Positions 9,387 through 17,676 of a DNA stretch of 46,298 nt are shown one piece after another. The translations under genes and the position numbers were made by a program. The stretch comes from a virus, in IMG/VR virus record IMGVR_UViG_3300048687_000010, positions 1-46,298 of that record. One strand, 5' to 3'. Position 1 is the first letter of the stretch. Every line of letters begins with the position of its first letter. Below the pieces are notes generated by a model. It saw only the letters and a program-made list of their open reading frames with translations. It ran no database searches and was not told where the DNA came from.

Positions 9387-9985
9387 TACTCTGCTCCCTT
9401 GGTTGATTCATATGAATTGGGCACAACCACGCCCTCTTTATATCGAAGCGCATCGCCAGTTTCGGTTTCATCACCGAATAGTTCTTCGTGAATCAATTTA
9501 ATTCTCTCCTGTCTCCCATCCTCTGTGGTATTTAACTCCGAGTCCACGTATTTCCTCAGTGATGTGACACCTTTCGCCGCGAACATCACATCAATAACCA
9601 TCTTAGTAGCCGGCCACGTAGGAGGACGTGGTTCCCGTTTATCATTGCAGTATGCCCAGAGTGGTTCGTATGACACCTTAGATGTTGGGAGTTCTTCTGC
9701 GTTCACGTCAGGAACTGCTACCAACTGCTCAAGGATGTATAAATCCTTCAGATATGGATACTTTTTAACTAACTCCACCTGAGGGAATAGATAGTCCACA
9801 CCAGCTTCTGACGTTTCAATTAATCGTTTCTCCGTCTCATCATTCGCCCACACGATGCGAAACATCGGACGCGCGGTTGATGCGTCAGTCCCGAAGAAAT
9901 CGATCAGTCTCATGTTCAGCGTTTCAATTGATTCCATGATTAAGTGCGCGTGATTCTTAAAGATGGTGTGCGCGCCCCACCCCAT
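9386..9985 (-). CDS. Conserved phage protein of the capsid region, unknown role
   Basis: The protein has about 199 residues from ATG 9985. Other possible starts are TTG 10006 (overlaps the upstream stop) and ATG 9937; none has a clear ribosome site, so the start is uncertain. The segment 'RPMFRIVWANDETEKR', followed by 'YPYLKDLYILEQL' and 'YEPLWAYCNDKREPRPPTW', is a pattern I recall from proteins near capsid genes in podovirus-like phages. No catalytic motif is visible. It may take part in head assembly or be a minor virion component. Confidence 0.65.
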   Translation of the reverse strand: MGWGAHTIFKNHAHLIMESIETLNMRLIDFFGTDASTARPMFRIVWANDETEKRLIETSEAGVDYLFPQVELVKKYPYLKDLYILEQLVAVPDVNAEELPTSKVSYEPLWAYCNDKREPRPPTWPATKMVIDVMFAAKGVTSLRKYVDSELNTTEDGRQERIKLIHEELFGDETETGDALRYKEGVVVPNSYESTKGAE

Positions 9986-9989
9986 TGCA

Positions 9990-10283
9990 CTACACGCCCG
10001 ATTCAATCACCCACTTACCGAGTGACCGAACATACACCAACATCAACGCGCGGTTCTGGACGGCTGCAAGACCTACCAGAATGTTTCCGCTCGTGCCGAA
10101 GGTGATACCTGCCGCATTGGTAGGAATCAAGATACAAAAGCCGCTAAATCCACCACCAAAGTTCGGAATGATGGTATTCACAGCCGTTGTACCAGTAAGC
10201 AGCACGATATCCGTTTTCACGTTAATCGATGCTGCTGATGCAAGAGTAGATTCGCTCAGCTTACTGGTTGTACCTGGAAACAT
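9990..10283 (-). CDS. Small capsid-region protein, paralogue B
   Basis: The protein has 97 residues. It aligns by eye with the next upstream protein (10296-10592): both have 'LTGxTAVxTIxP', then 'AxGITF/VTAxGNIL', then 'ALMLVYxxxxGKWVI/KYVP'. The two are tandem duplicates that have diverged. The beta-rich, Ala/Gly/Thr-rich sequence and the position right after the major capsid gene suggest capsid decoration or head-fibre proteins. It has an AGGAGAG ribosome site. Confidence 0.75.
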   Translation of the reverse strand: MFPGTTSKLSESTLASAASINVKTDIVLLTGTTAVNTIIPNFGGGFSGFCILIPTNAAGITFGTSGNILVGLAAVQNRALMLVYVRSLGKWVIESGV

Positions 10284-10295
10284 TTCTCTCTCCTA

Positions 10296-10592
10296 CTAAC
10301 CGACAGGAACGTACTTACCAGCGGCGGGATTGTAGACCAACAGCATCGCCACACCCACCACGGATGCAACTGCCGTCAGAATATTCCCCGCTGCCGTCAC
10401 ACCAGCAGTTCCAGCGAACTGAAGTGCAAGCATGTGTGCGAATGGAACAGGCGGTACGATAGTGACTACCGCCGTGTTACCAGTCAACACCGTCAGGAAT
10501 GAAACGGGTGCAATCGTAGCAGCACTTACCAACGTCGTGGACTTACCCCCGTATGGAGTAAGTGCAGCCCAATCAGAATCCGGAATTGGCAT
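10296..10592 (-). CDS. Small capsid-region protein, paralogue A
   Basis: The protein has 98 residues and is a paralogue of the protein at 9990-10283 (shared 'LTGNTAVVTIVP', 'AAGNILTAVASV' and 'AMLLVYNPAAGKYVP' segments). It follows the major capsid gene with a 15-base gap and a strong GAGGAG ribosome site, which points to high expression. A decoration or head-stabilising role is likely from position and size but not proven. Confidence 0.75.
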   Translation of the reverse strand: MPIPDSDWAALTPYGGKSTTLVSAATIAPVSFLTVLTGNTAVVTIVPPVPFAHMLALQFAGTAGVTAAGNILTAVASVVGVAMLLVYNPAAGKYVPVG

Positions 10593-10607
10593 TTTCCTAC
10601 TCCTCTC

Positions 10608-11858
10608 TTAGTAACCGACGGGAACGGCCAACTGATCGATGTAGCTGCATGCAGCAGGATTAGTCACGAACGTCTGCATACCAACTACCATGTAGAAGAT
10701 TTCCGCTGCGGCCACACCACCAGATGCGCCACGAATCTCGAAAATCTTCCTTCCGTCTGTTGTGTAGAAGCCAATGGGAAGAATTTCCCCACGACCCCAC
10801 ACTTCATCCAGAATGAAGTCAATCCGCGTCTTATCCCACGAATATGACGGCTTAGTAGATGCACCAGCAAGCTGCATCCCATCACCGAAATACATGTTGA
10901 GACTTTCTTCTTTCGCCGTTTTCTGAATGATAGAGACTAACTGACCAATCTCCTCATACGCCTGCTTCTGACACGGATGCAACCATGCCACTGGATTGAA
11001 ATTGTGATCAATTCCAACCCTGTTACCGATCTTGTTGATTGCAAGACGCGGTAATGGCAAGGTGAGTCCCGCACCATTCGCATTCACACGGTTTGCGCGA
11101 ATCTCAGGCGTAGTGCTGCGAGAGAATCCCAACCATGTACCGGCTGAAGCATTGGAGTGATGATACGGCACACCAAACAGCGCAGGGAGTGATGCCGGAG
11201 CAGCGATACCATCAGTGACGATCTTATCGCCAGCGATGACACCTGCAATCTGTGGAGTTAATGCAACTGTCTTATTCTCCACGTCATACAGAGTGATCTT
11301 CGCGCTACCCTTATTGGTAGCAAGAGTGGCATCAAACACCTGCACCGTCTGCCCAAACCTCATCAGACGGACACCGAATCCATCTGTCGTTAAGGTGAGG
11401 ACATTGGAGCCACCAGCAGGCGTATCAGTCGTCACCACACCGATGACGCCATCACCCGTCTGCATCATCTGTGAATCTAACTGACGCCGCATCTCATCTA
11501 ATGCAGTAGCCGTCAGACGACGCACAGAATTGATGACCGCTTTACGCGCATCATCAGTGGCCCACTGTGTCAACTTGGTGTATTCGATGTTCTCTGACGC
11601 GAATACACAATTCAACACAGCCTTATCGAACGTAGGACCACCACCACGACCCAGATCACCGCCATCTGGATTGAAGTACTGGAAACTTCCACCCGGACGT
11701 AATTCCAACGGAACACGCATCTGACGGTGTGAAATCTTTTCCACATCCCGCTTCTTGATGTTCGCGTAGAACTTGTCATCACGCTCGAACAACACACGAA
11801 CCTTGGTAATGACCTTTTCCAGTTCGAGTGCTGCTACCTGACTCTCAACAACTGCCAT
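10608..11858 (-). CDS. Major capsid protein
   Basis: The protein has 416 residues. It lies directly after a scaffold-like gene and before two small duplicate genes, the normal place for the major capsid protein. Typical features of podovirus HK97-fold capsids are visible: an N-terminal helix, 'KFYANIKKRDVEKISHRQMR', an Arg/Gly-rich E-loop-like stretch (LELRPGGSFQYFNPDGGDLG), a long spine helix ('ARKAVINSVRRLTATALDEM'), and a C-terminal half with a 'MVVGMQTFVTNP' P-domain-like end. No protease motif or propeptide is seen. Confidence 0.85.
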   Translation of the reverse strand: MAVVESQVAALELEKVITKVRVLFERDDKFYANIKKRDVEKISHRQMRVPLELRPGGSFQYFNPDGGDLGRGGGPTFDKAVLNCVFASENIEYTKLTQWATDDARKAVINSVRRLTATALDEMRRQLDSQMMQTGDGVIGVVTTDTPAGGSNVLTLTTDGFGVRLMRFGQTVQVFDATLATNKGSAKITLYDVENKTVALTPQIAGVIAGDKIVTDGIAAPASLPALFGVPYHHSNASAGTWLGFSRSTTPEIRANRVNANGAGLTLPLPRLAINKIGNRVGIDHNFNPVAWLHPCQKQAYEEIGQLVSIIQKTAKEESLNMYFGDGMQLAGASTKPSYSWDKTRIDFILDEVWGRGEILPIGFYTTDGRKIFEIRGASGGVAAAEIFYMVVGMQTFVTNPAACSYIDQLAVPVGY

Positions 11859-11867
11859 AATCTCCCC

Positions 11868-13139
11868 CTAGTCTTTCATCAAAAATTCCGCAGTAGTCAT
11901 ACCACGCGGAATATCCTTCGCCGTCTTAATTTTTCCACTAGATGGGGGAGTGGAAGTTCCCGAGCGCGTGATTGGACTCTTTTTAGGAGTCATTTCTTCA
12001 AACGAATTCGATGAGCGTGCATGACCCTTCAAAGCCTGATTGCGGGCCTTTTTAATCACTGAAGGCAACAGTGTCTTCGCTTTGCTCAGGTATGCCGCTT
12101 TGATACGCTCTGTCGATTCCTTGTCAAACCCCTGTTTGAATGACTTCTCCCACAGTCTGTCTAACAAGCCTCTGAAGCGCGTATCCTTCGAGATCAAATC
12201 CTCTAAAATCTCATGCGCGTCTGATGTCGCTTTACCGCGCACATATTCTGACATCGACTGATTTGGATCGATGTTCTGCGCGATTGTTGATTTCAGAACA
12301 TTATCAGCTTTAGTCTGAAGAGTTTCCCTCGTGTCTTCAAACTTCGTGTAGACCTGCTGACGCTGCTGTTCATAGAACTGCTGCTGTTGCTGATCTACTT
12401 GAGGATTACTCCGCGATAACTGTTGGGGCGGAGTGAAATTCTGTGAACCGAATACGAATTGGTTCAGAATGTTCGCCGCCGCCTGTAGAGGTTGTCCCTG
12501 TTCTCCTAGATTCCTGCCCTCACGCACCATCGTGATGATGGTGTCTTTGATGACATTTCCCAGCACATGAAAATATGCCTGTGAATCCACCTGACGGAGT
12601 GTTGGGAGATAATTATCTACAACTTTGTAGAACGCTTCCTGATCCTCTGATTTAGCGGCTGCGAGAACGGAGCTAATGTTACCTGACATTATCTCACGTT
12701 CAACATGATCCATGATGCGCGCTTTTTCAGCGGCATTCTGAGCATCAGGAATCGTTGGAAATACTTCAGTGAACTGCTGCTCCCTGTAGTATGCCTTCTC
12801 TAAGTATGGGAAGTCCTTGAATAACTTCGGATACTTAGCGAGAATCTCCTTACGACGGACTGGCGTAGTTAACTCTAAATCCTCTTCCTTCGGACCTTCG
12901 AGTTCTTCTTCAATCTCTTTAAGTTCGTCTACTTCTTCATCTTTATCATCCTCATCATCAGGGCCATCTTCATCTTTAGACTCTTTGACACCCTTGAGAT
13001 CTAAGACTTCAGGCTCATCCTCTACATTGAGTAGTTCAAATGTCTCCTCCTCGCCAGAGCCATCACCTTGGCTAGATGTACCGGGAGAGTCATCGGGGCT
13101 GTGATAGACTCTAAATAAATTATTGAACTGTAGGCGCAT
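11868..13139 (-). CDS. Scaffolding protein
   Basis: The protein has 423 residues. Residues about 25-95 are extremely acidic (runs of D and E). The middle is helical, a Gln-rich coil stands at about 240-270 ('QQQQQFYEQQRQQVY'), and the C-terminus is basic with many Lys and Arg. A charged, helical, Gln-rich protein with a basic end, located between portal and major capsid genes, is the usual form of a scaffold. The start (AGGACAGGACCAAAATG region) overlaps the end of the portal gene by 20 bases. Confidence 0.8.
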   Translation of the reverse strand: MRLQFNNLFRVYHSPDDSPGTSSQGDGSGEEETFELLNVEDEPEVLDLKGVKESKDEDGPDDEDDKDEEVDELKEIEEELEGPKEEDLELTTPVRRKEILAKYPKLFKDFPYLEKAYYREQQFTEVFPTIPDAQNAAEKARIMDHVEREIMSGNISSVLAAAKSEDQEAFYKVVDNYLPTLRQVDSQAYFHVLGNVIKDTIITMVREGRNLGEQGQPLQAAANILNQFVFGSQNFTPPQQLSRSNPQVDQQQQQFYEQQRQQVYTKFEDTRETLQTKADNVLKSTIAQNIDPNQSMSEYVRGKATSDAHEILEDLISKDTRFRGLLDRLWEKSFKQGFDKESTERIKAAYLSKAKTLLPSVIKKARNQALKGHARSSNSFEEMTPKKSPITRSGTSTPPSSGKIKTAKDIPRGMTTAEFLMKD

Positions 13140-15456
13140 TTTGGTCCTGTCCTAATGGAACACCTGAATTATTTTCAGGAGGTAGTGGAGCCGATCCCTC
13201 ATTCGGAGGTGGAGGAGGGGGTTGCATCATCATCTGTTGCTGCATCTGCTTCTGCATATCAGCATCTTTATGTGCCTTCATGTGAAGTAATACGTTCTGA
13301 TACCCAGCAGGATTATCTACTTTACATAAACGACCCGCATCTGATACCAACCAGCGACGACAAATATCTCCCTCCATTGCATGGTCGTCAACATCGAAAT
13401 CTACTTCAATACTAGGAAGCATTTCTGGAGGTGGTGGTGGCATTCCTGCCATCATTGCCTGTTGCATCATCATAGGATCAGGCGGCATTTGAATAGGTTC
13501 TGAATCGACTAGTAAACTAATCTCTTCATACTGCTTCTGCCGATCATCCTCACCCGGAATGATGTAATCTGGAAGTCCAATAGCTCTACGTAAAAATGGC
13601 ATATTCTCCGGTGATGCGAGAGTAGCATTCACCTGATCATTATTCAGCTGGAAGAGTTCCATAATAGCATCTTTCTGTTGATTCCATGTGATGGGAAGAT
13701 TTTCATTTGCTTCCAATTCGATGGAACCGATTTTACCCTCTAGTTCCGCTCGTCGAACGAATACGTTGACGAAATTACCAAACTCGTCCTTCTTAACAGA
13801 CTTATCGTCATCCTTCATTTCCTTGATGTAGAGAGGAATTGCTTTCCCGAATACATTCTTCCACCAGAGGAGAAGCATTTTCCAAGTCGATTGAAGTCTC
13901 TGTAAAGCCTGTGCACGAGACATTGAGTATTCGCTAGCAGTCCTACTTCCAGACATCTGTCCGCCGAAGAGTGAAGGCAGAGCACCTGACACCATTTGCC
14001 CGATTTCCTGTATCTTCTGAGCAAATGGCAGAACTTCCTGAGACAGTGTAGCAGTCTTGACCTCGTAAAAACCCTCGGATAATGGCTTACCTGATTTGGG
14101 TGTAGCCGGATAGATTCCACCTGGAATTACCTCACTATTTCTGTAAGCATTGAAGTTTAGGACTTTAGGATCTGCAAACGTCTGCGGAATTCCATGTTCA
14201 ACAGTCTGAAGTACGAGCGAAATGAGATCGTTAGTGATGTCCTGTACCGACACCAGAAGTAAACCAATCGGATCGAAGTGAATATGATCCGAAAGGGGGT
14301 TCTGAGTAAGAGTCCAATGATCATCAAGAGCTTCGTTACAAGCGTGAGCAACTTCATCGTTGACCACCACTACTTTACAGCCGTTGGGATATGCTTCCCT
14401 TAGTTCTTGAGCCTCATCTTCCGTTAGTATGTTATAGGATGATGGCCTTAACCAGCAGTTTCTGACTGTGACGTTGTTGATGGGATGTTCGGATCGATAT
14501 TGTGGAGATGTGCGTCCCCACTGCTCGTACAGATCGTAGTTGGAGTGACCTTGCCGAACAATCTTGTCACGAAGTTCAGGGTATTGTTCGAGTACATTTG
14601 CGTAATGCGTCTCGTATGAGTAGATAAGATAGTTGCAGTCGGCTTGATTCCTTGCCCAGTTGGGGACTTTGACGAATAATCCACCATACACCTCCATACA
14701 AACGCGCGCTTTGGGATGATCAGACTCACCCACTAATCGAGTGAATGTGAAGGTCTGATTCCTCTTATCAGGGATAACTTGTTGGGCACAGTTCTGACAT
14801 ACCTCCATGCCCTCTTCTTGCATCATGTAATTGATCTCAGCATCTTCATCGTCTGGATCAAATTTAGCCTTCTGCGTGTCACCTACTACGTCATCTGCCA
14901 TCTCTGCTTGACACAGAGGACACACACTAATTTCGTGCTCTTCGTTGTATGTCTCTTCTTCACGCTTCTTGTATGTTCCGTATTTCTCGTCTTCCTTCGT
15001 GTATGTGTAGCACGCAGTCATGCCTTCCGTGCAAAAGATGAAGAGTGCGTGTAACCAGAGTAGAGGAGCATCATTGTGCTTGAAAATTAGACTAGCTACT
15101 TTATCACCAGCCTTTGCCGTCATCACATCCATCGGGTTATCAGCATCGTCTGGATAGCACATAATAGGTGGTACAGTAACAGAAAGAGCAGCGATAATAG
15201 ACTCAAGATAAGCGCGGTAGATATTGACTGGCTTGTCGTAGTATCCTTGATCAGAGTCTTCACCCGTTCTATTAGATTCCGGAGTACGCCAATCATGCGC
15301 TACCTCACTAAAGTAGGTATGCTGTACATTCTCCCACATCAGTTTCAACCGACGCCATGTTTTAATCTGTCTGTCACGGACAGCTCTATCCTCATCGTCG
15401 AAGTGATCGACGATTTGTTTGAGCTGAGTTTTAGTATCTTCGCCTAATTCCTTCAT
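13120..15456 (-). CDS. Portal protein with inserted zinc-ribbon
   Basis: The protein has 778 residues. It shows the P22/podovirus portal style: 'YYDKPVNIYRAYLESIIAALSVTVP' (residues 72-96), a clip-region segment 'PSLFGGQMSGSRTASEYSMSR', then 'KMLLLWWKNVFGKAIPLYIKEM', and a Pro- and Met/Gln-rich C-terminal barrel-like tail. Odd point: residues 179-223 contain CPLC and CQNC pairs separated by an acidic loop, a probable zinc-binding insertion. It sits two genes upstream of the major capsid gene. It forms the DNA entry ring in the capsid vertex. Confidence 0.85.
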   Translation of the reverse strand: MKELGEDTKTQLKQIVDHFDDEDRAVRDRQIKTWRRLKLMWENVQHTYFSEVAHDWRTPESNRTGEDSDQGYYDKPVNIYRAYLESIIAALSVTVPPIMCYPDDADNPMDVMTAKAGDKVASLIFKHNDAPLLWLHALFIFCTEGMTACYTYTKEDEKYGTYKKREEETYNEEHEISVCPLCQAEMADDVVGDTQKAKFDPDDEDAEINYMMQEEGMEVCQNCAQQVIPDKRNQTFTFTRLVGESDHPKARVCMEVYGGLFVKVPNWARNQADCNYLIYSYETHYANVLEQYPELRDKIVRQGHSNYDLYEQWGRTSPQYRSEHPINNVTVRNCWLRPSSYNILTEDEAQELREAYPNGCKVVVVNDEVAHACNEALDDHWTLTQNPLSDHIHFDPIGLLLVSVQDITNDLISLVLQTVEHGIPQTFADPKVLNFNAYRNSEVIPGGIYPATPKSGKPLSEGFYEVKTATLSQEVLPFAQKIQEIGQMVSGALPSLFGGQMSGSRTASEYSMSRAQALQRLQSTWKMLLLWWKNVFGKAIPLYIKEMKDDDKSVKKDEFGNFVNVFVRRAELEGKIGSIELEANENLPITWNQQKDAIMELFQLNNDQVNATLASPENMPFLRRAIGLPDYIIPGEDDRQKQYEEISLLVDSEPIQMPPDPMMMQQAMMAGMPPPPPEMLPSIEVDFDVDDHAMEGDICRRWLVSDAGRLCKVDNPAGYQNVLLHMKAHKDADMQKQMQQQMMMQPPPPPPNEGSAPLPPENNSGVPLGQDQNAPTVQ

Positions 15457-16259
15457 TACGATGCCTTCCGATTCCTTCGACTTGCATTACCGCCAATTAG
15501 TGAACCCATATCACGCTGTGGTCTACCGAAATCAGAATTAATCTTCGGCATCCGACTAGTTACTGTCTCATACTTACCTTCATCATCAGGTTCTCCAATA
15601 CGTGTCGTGACATCATAGCCACGCCTGAATCCCTGATCTTTCGTCGCAGCATTTCTACCAGCAGCGATGGAATTAGCCAGATTCGGTACATTCAAATCCA
15701 TTCCCTGCTGATACTTAGCGAATCCGGGGCCAGAATTATTAGAGGAACCACGTGGAACAGCGGAACCTACTACCGAATCTGATGGACCGATTCCCCTGCC
15801 ACCATCATTACCAATGGCGTTCTTAATTGCCATCGCACCACCGATAGCAGGTCCAGCAATTGATGCGACCTTACCAACTTTACCCAAAACATCAGCTACT
15901 TTACTGGTCTTACTAGCTACTTGTCCTACTTTAGATGCAGTATTTACTGCTGAACCCACTTTAGATGCAGCGGAACCGGCTTTACCTAACATACCTACAG
16001 CACCTAACGCGCCGGTAGGCATAAATGATGATGCGAGTCCCGCGTATCCACCCACTTTACCCAACACCTTATCGAAGTTGGATGGCGCGAGTCCCTTAGA
16101 CTCTGCAACTTTCGCATCATGTTCACTCCACTTCTGAACTCCTTTATTAGCGAGTCCCGTGAGCGCGAGTGATGCGCCGCCAGTGAATGGTGCGGCTACG
16201 TATGGTGCTGCGGTAAGTGCGATCTTACCGATCTTACCTAAAACTGATTTGAAACCCAT
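15456..16259 (-). CDS. Ala/Gly-rich membrane-active-like virion protein
   Basis: The protein has 267 residues. Residues 1-150 are dense in Ala, Gly and Val with Lys spaced regularly (for example 'KIALTAAPYVAAPFTGGASL' and 'KVGQVASKTSKVADVLGKVG'), so amphipathic or membrane-seeking helices are likely. The last 100 residues are polar and basic. Such proteins in short-tailed phages are often ejection (internal core) proteins, which I infer here. The start of the portal gene overlaps its stop by one base. Confidence 0.7.
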   Translation of the reverse strand: MGFKSVLGKIGKIALTAAPYVAAPFTGGASLALTGLANKGVQKWSEHDAKVAESKGLAPSNFDKVLGKVGGYAGLASSFMPTGALGAVGMLGKAGSAASKVGSAVNTASKVGQVASKTSKVADVLGKVGKVASIAGPAIGGAMAIKNAIGNDGGRGIGPSDSVVGSAVPRGSSNNSGPGFAKYQQGMDLNVPNLANSIAAGRNAATKDQGFRRGYDVTTRIGEPDDEGKYETVTSRMPKINSDFGRPQRDMGSLIGGNASRRNRKAS

Positions 16260-16261
16260 GC

Positions 16262-16609
16262 CTACTTCCCTTTCTTATGACTAACGGCAAGTGACATAGG
16301 GGGAAAAAATGTTTCGTTTAACCACATTCCACCATCCCAGGGACCCCTAGAATATTCAGATTCCTGTGAAAATGTAGGATGTCCATGTTGTTTGAAAGTA
16401 TCCGGAAAATGTTCGTCCGGAGTTGACTTATTAAAACTAGGATTCTGTTTCCAAAAACCACGATAGTCATAGAAACTCTTAGGATCATCTACATCAGTAA
16501 TGCCATTCCGTGCCACCCAGTTTTGAAACAATCCCTCATCCCTATTGTTAAGGAAAGTACGTTCCATCAAATCTTTAGAAGGCGCAATTCTTCCGGGATT
16601 CTGAGGCAT
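16262..16609 (-). CDS. Conserved small phage protein (YDYRG-x-HPTFS family)
   Basis: The protein has 115 residues. Its middle holds the pattern 'FYDYRGFWKQ', then 'HFPDTFKQHGHPTFSQES', which I recall from a conserved small protein of many podovirus-like phages. No function is known to me. There is no signal peptide or membrane segment. It lies between the membrane microprotein (16615-16785) and the Ala/Gly-rich virion protein, in the late operon. Confidence 0.7.
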   Translation of the reverse strand: MPQNPGRIAPSKDLMERTFLNNRDEGLFQNWVARNGITDVDDPKSFYDYRGFWKQNPSFNKSTPDEHFPDTFKQHGHPTFSQESEYSRGPWDGGMWLNETFFPPMSLAVSHKKGK

Positions 16610-16614
16610 TTACC

Positions 16615-16785
16615 TCACCGAATCGGAATATCGACGACGCCAAACGCGCGTAAAATGATGAAGATCGAGATGAGCACGATTACTACACGCAGAACTACCT
16701 GCATTGGGGGTGCCATCGGTACATACGTTTCGAGTAAGTAAAGAACGAGTCCAAGAACTACGAGGGTGATGATGAGAGTAATCAT
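16615..16785 (-). CDS. Small two-helix membrane protein, holin-like candidate
   Basis: The protein has 56 residues. Residues 2-19 (ITLIITLVVLGLVLYLLE) and about 30-47 (VVLRVVIVLISIFIILRA) are hydrophobic helices with 'TYVPMAPPMQ' between them. This looks like the small 'Thivi_2564'-type membrane protein family known to me from bacteria and phages. The start overlaps the stop of the upstream gene (ATGA), so it is translationally coupled. Two short membrane helices and its place in the late operon make a holin role possible but unproven. Confidence 0.75.
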   Translation of the reverse strand: MITLIITLVVLGLVLYLLETYVPMAPPMQVVLRVVIVLISIFIILRAFGVVDIPIR

Positions 16786-17096
16786 TCTACACCTAATTCC
16801 TGTTCGAGTTGGGTGATTTCCTTCTGTTTCTCACGCATCAACTTCGCTTTCTGCGCATCTTCCTGCTCTAACATCTGCTGTTTCACACGCCACGGAATGA
16901 ATTGTGGAGTGATTGGTTTTAATTCTTCGGAAACAAGAGATGGAGCAGGCTCGGCTACCCCCCGGTCAAGCAATTTCTGCAACAGTTCTCTACGTTCCAC
17001 ATTGCTCTGTTCGAGCTGGTCCCGGAGAACATCACATGTATTGCAAGCAGGGACGAGGGGTAGACCGAACCACTTTTTTAACAACTCGGTAATCAC
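16782..17096 (-). CDS. Coiled-coil hypothetical protein with CxxC
   Basis: The protein has 104 residues. It starts with an amphipathic helix ('MITELLKKWFGLPLVPA'), then C-N-T-C, then a helical stretch 'LRDQLEQSNVERRELLQKLL', a Pro-rich linker and a C-terminal Lys/Glu/Gln coiled coil. It overlaps both neighbours by four bases. It could be an accessory factor for the membrane protein or the metallopeptidase-like protein next to it; nothing in the sequence decides this. Confidence 0.65.
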   Translation of the reverse strand: MITELLKKWFGLPLVPACNTCDVLRDQLEQSNVERRELLQKLLDRGVAEPAPSLVSEELKPITPQFIPWRVKQQMLEQEDAQKAKLMREKQKEITQLEQELGVE

Positions 17097-17674
17097 TTCT
17101 TTTTCACCTGAGTAGTAGGTCCGATTCCCTTGAATGATTCAGGGGGAAGATAAATATCTCGTCTAGGAACCCAAGGACTATTTAATCTCATATATTCGGA
17201 TGCATTACTCAGATCATACGCACTTGGTTTGCCATAATCTGGAAGTCCCTGTGCATGTCCTAATTCATGACGCATTATGTCTACTGTTTCAGGATAACTA
17301 CGACTCTTTTTACTTAACATAATATTATTAGTTAGAGAATTAAACAAACCCCTAGTATCATCACCTAAATCCTCCCCGAGGTATACTCCTCGAACTCTCT
17401 TAGCTGCTTCAGGATACATATCTAACATATCCAATGCGGCTCTACCTTGATTATCAAATAGATAAGTTCTCTCAGGCCCACTTACTTCCGGCTTCTTCTT
17501 GGGCATCTTGAAGAATGTACTAGCGAGACTTTCCGCCCAGCTTGGTTCAGACTTCTTATTTAAGAAAGTATCGATTTTATTCTTAGATTTATCGTATTCT
17601 CCTTTGCGTATTTCCTCCCATGAACCTTCTGTAGGTCCAATTCCTGCCGTAATATCTTTCGGTTTCTGTGGCAT
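17093..17674 (-). CDS. Metzincin-like zinc metallopeptidase-domain protein
   Basis: The protein has 193 residues. Residues 136-146 read H-E-L-G-H-A-Q-G-L-P-D, matching the HExxHxxGxxD zinc signature of metzincin-type peptidases such as snapalysin (third ligand Asp). The preceding helix (VDIMRHELGH) is the usual active-site helix. The N-terminal 60 residues are Lys/Pro-rich and could be a virion-binding tail. There is no signal peptide. It follows the large terminase by two bases. Possible roles are head maturation, cell-envelope digestion or lysis. Confidence 0.65.
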   Translation of the reverse strand: MPQKPKDITAGIGPTEGSWEEIRKGEYDKSKNKIDTFLNKKSEPSWAESLASTFFKMPKKKPEVSGPERTYLFDNQGRAALDMLDMYPEAAKRVRGVYLGEDLGDDTRGLFNSLTNNIMLSKKSRSYPETVDIMRHELGHAQGLPDYGKPSAYDLSNASEYMRLNSPWVPRRDIYLPPESFKGIGPTTQVKKK

Positions 17675-17676
17675 GA

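Noticed and set aside
12817-13104. Ser-rich plus-strand frame
   Set aside because: It is the antisense of the D/E-rich part of the scaffold.
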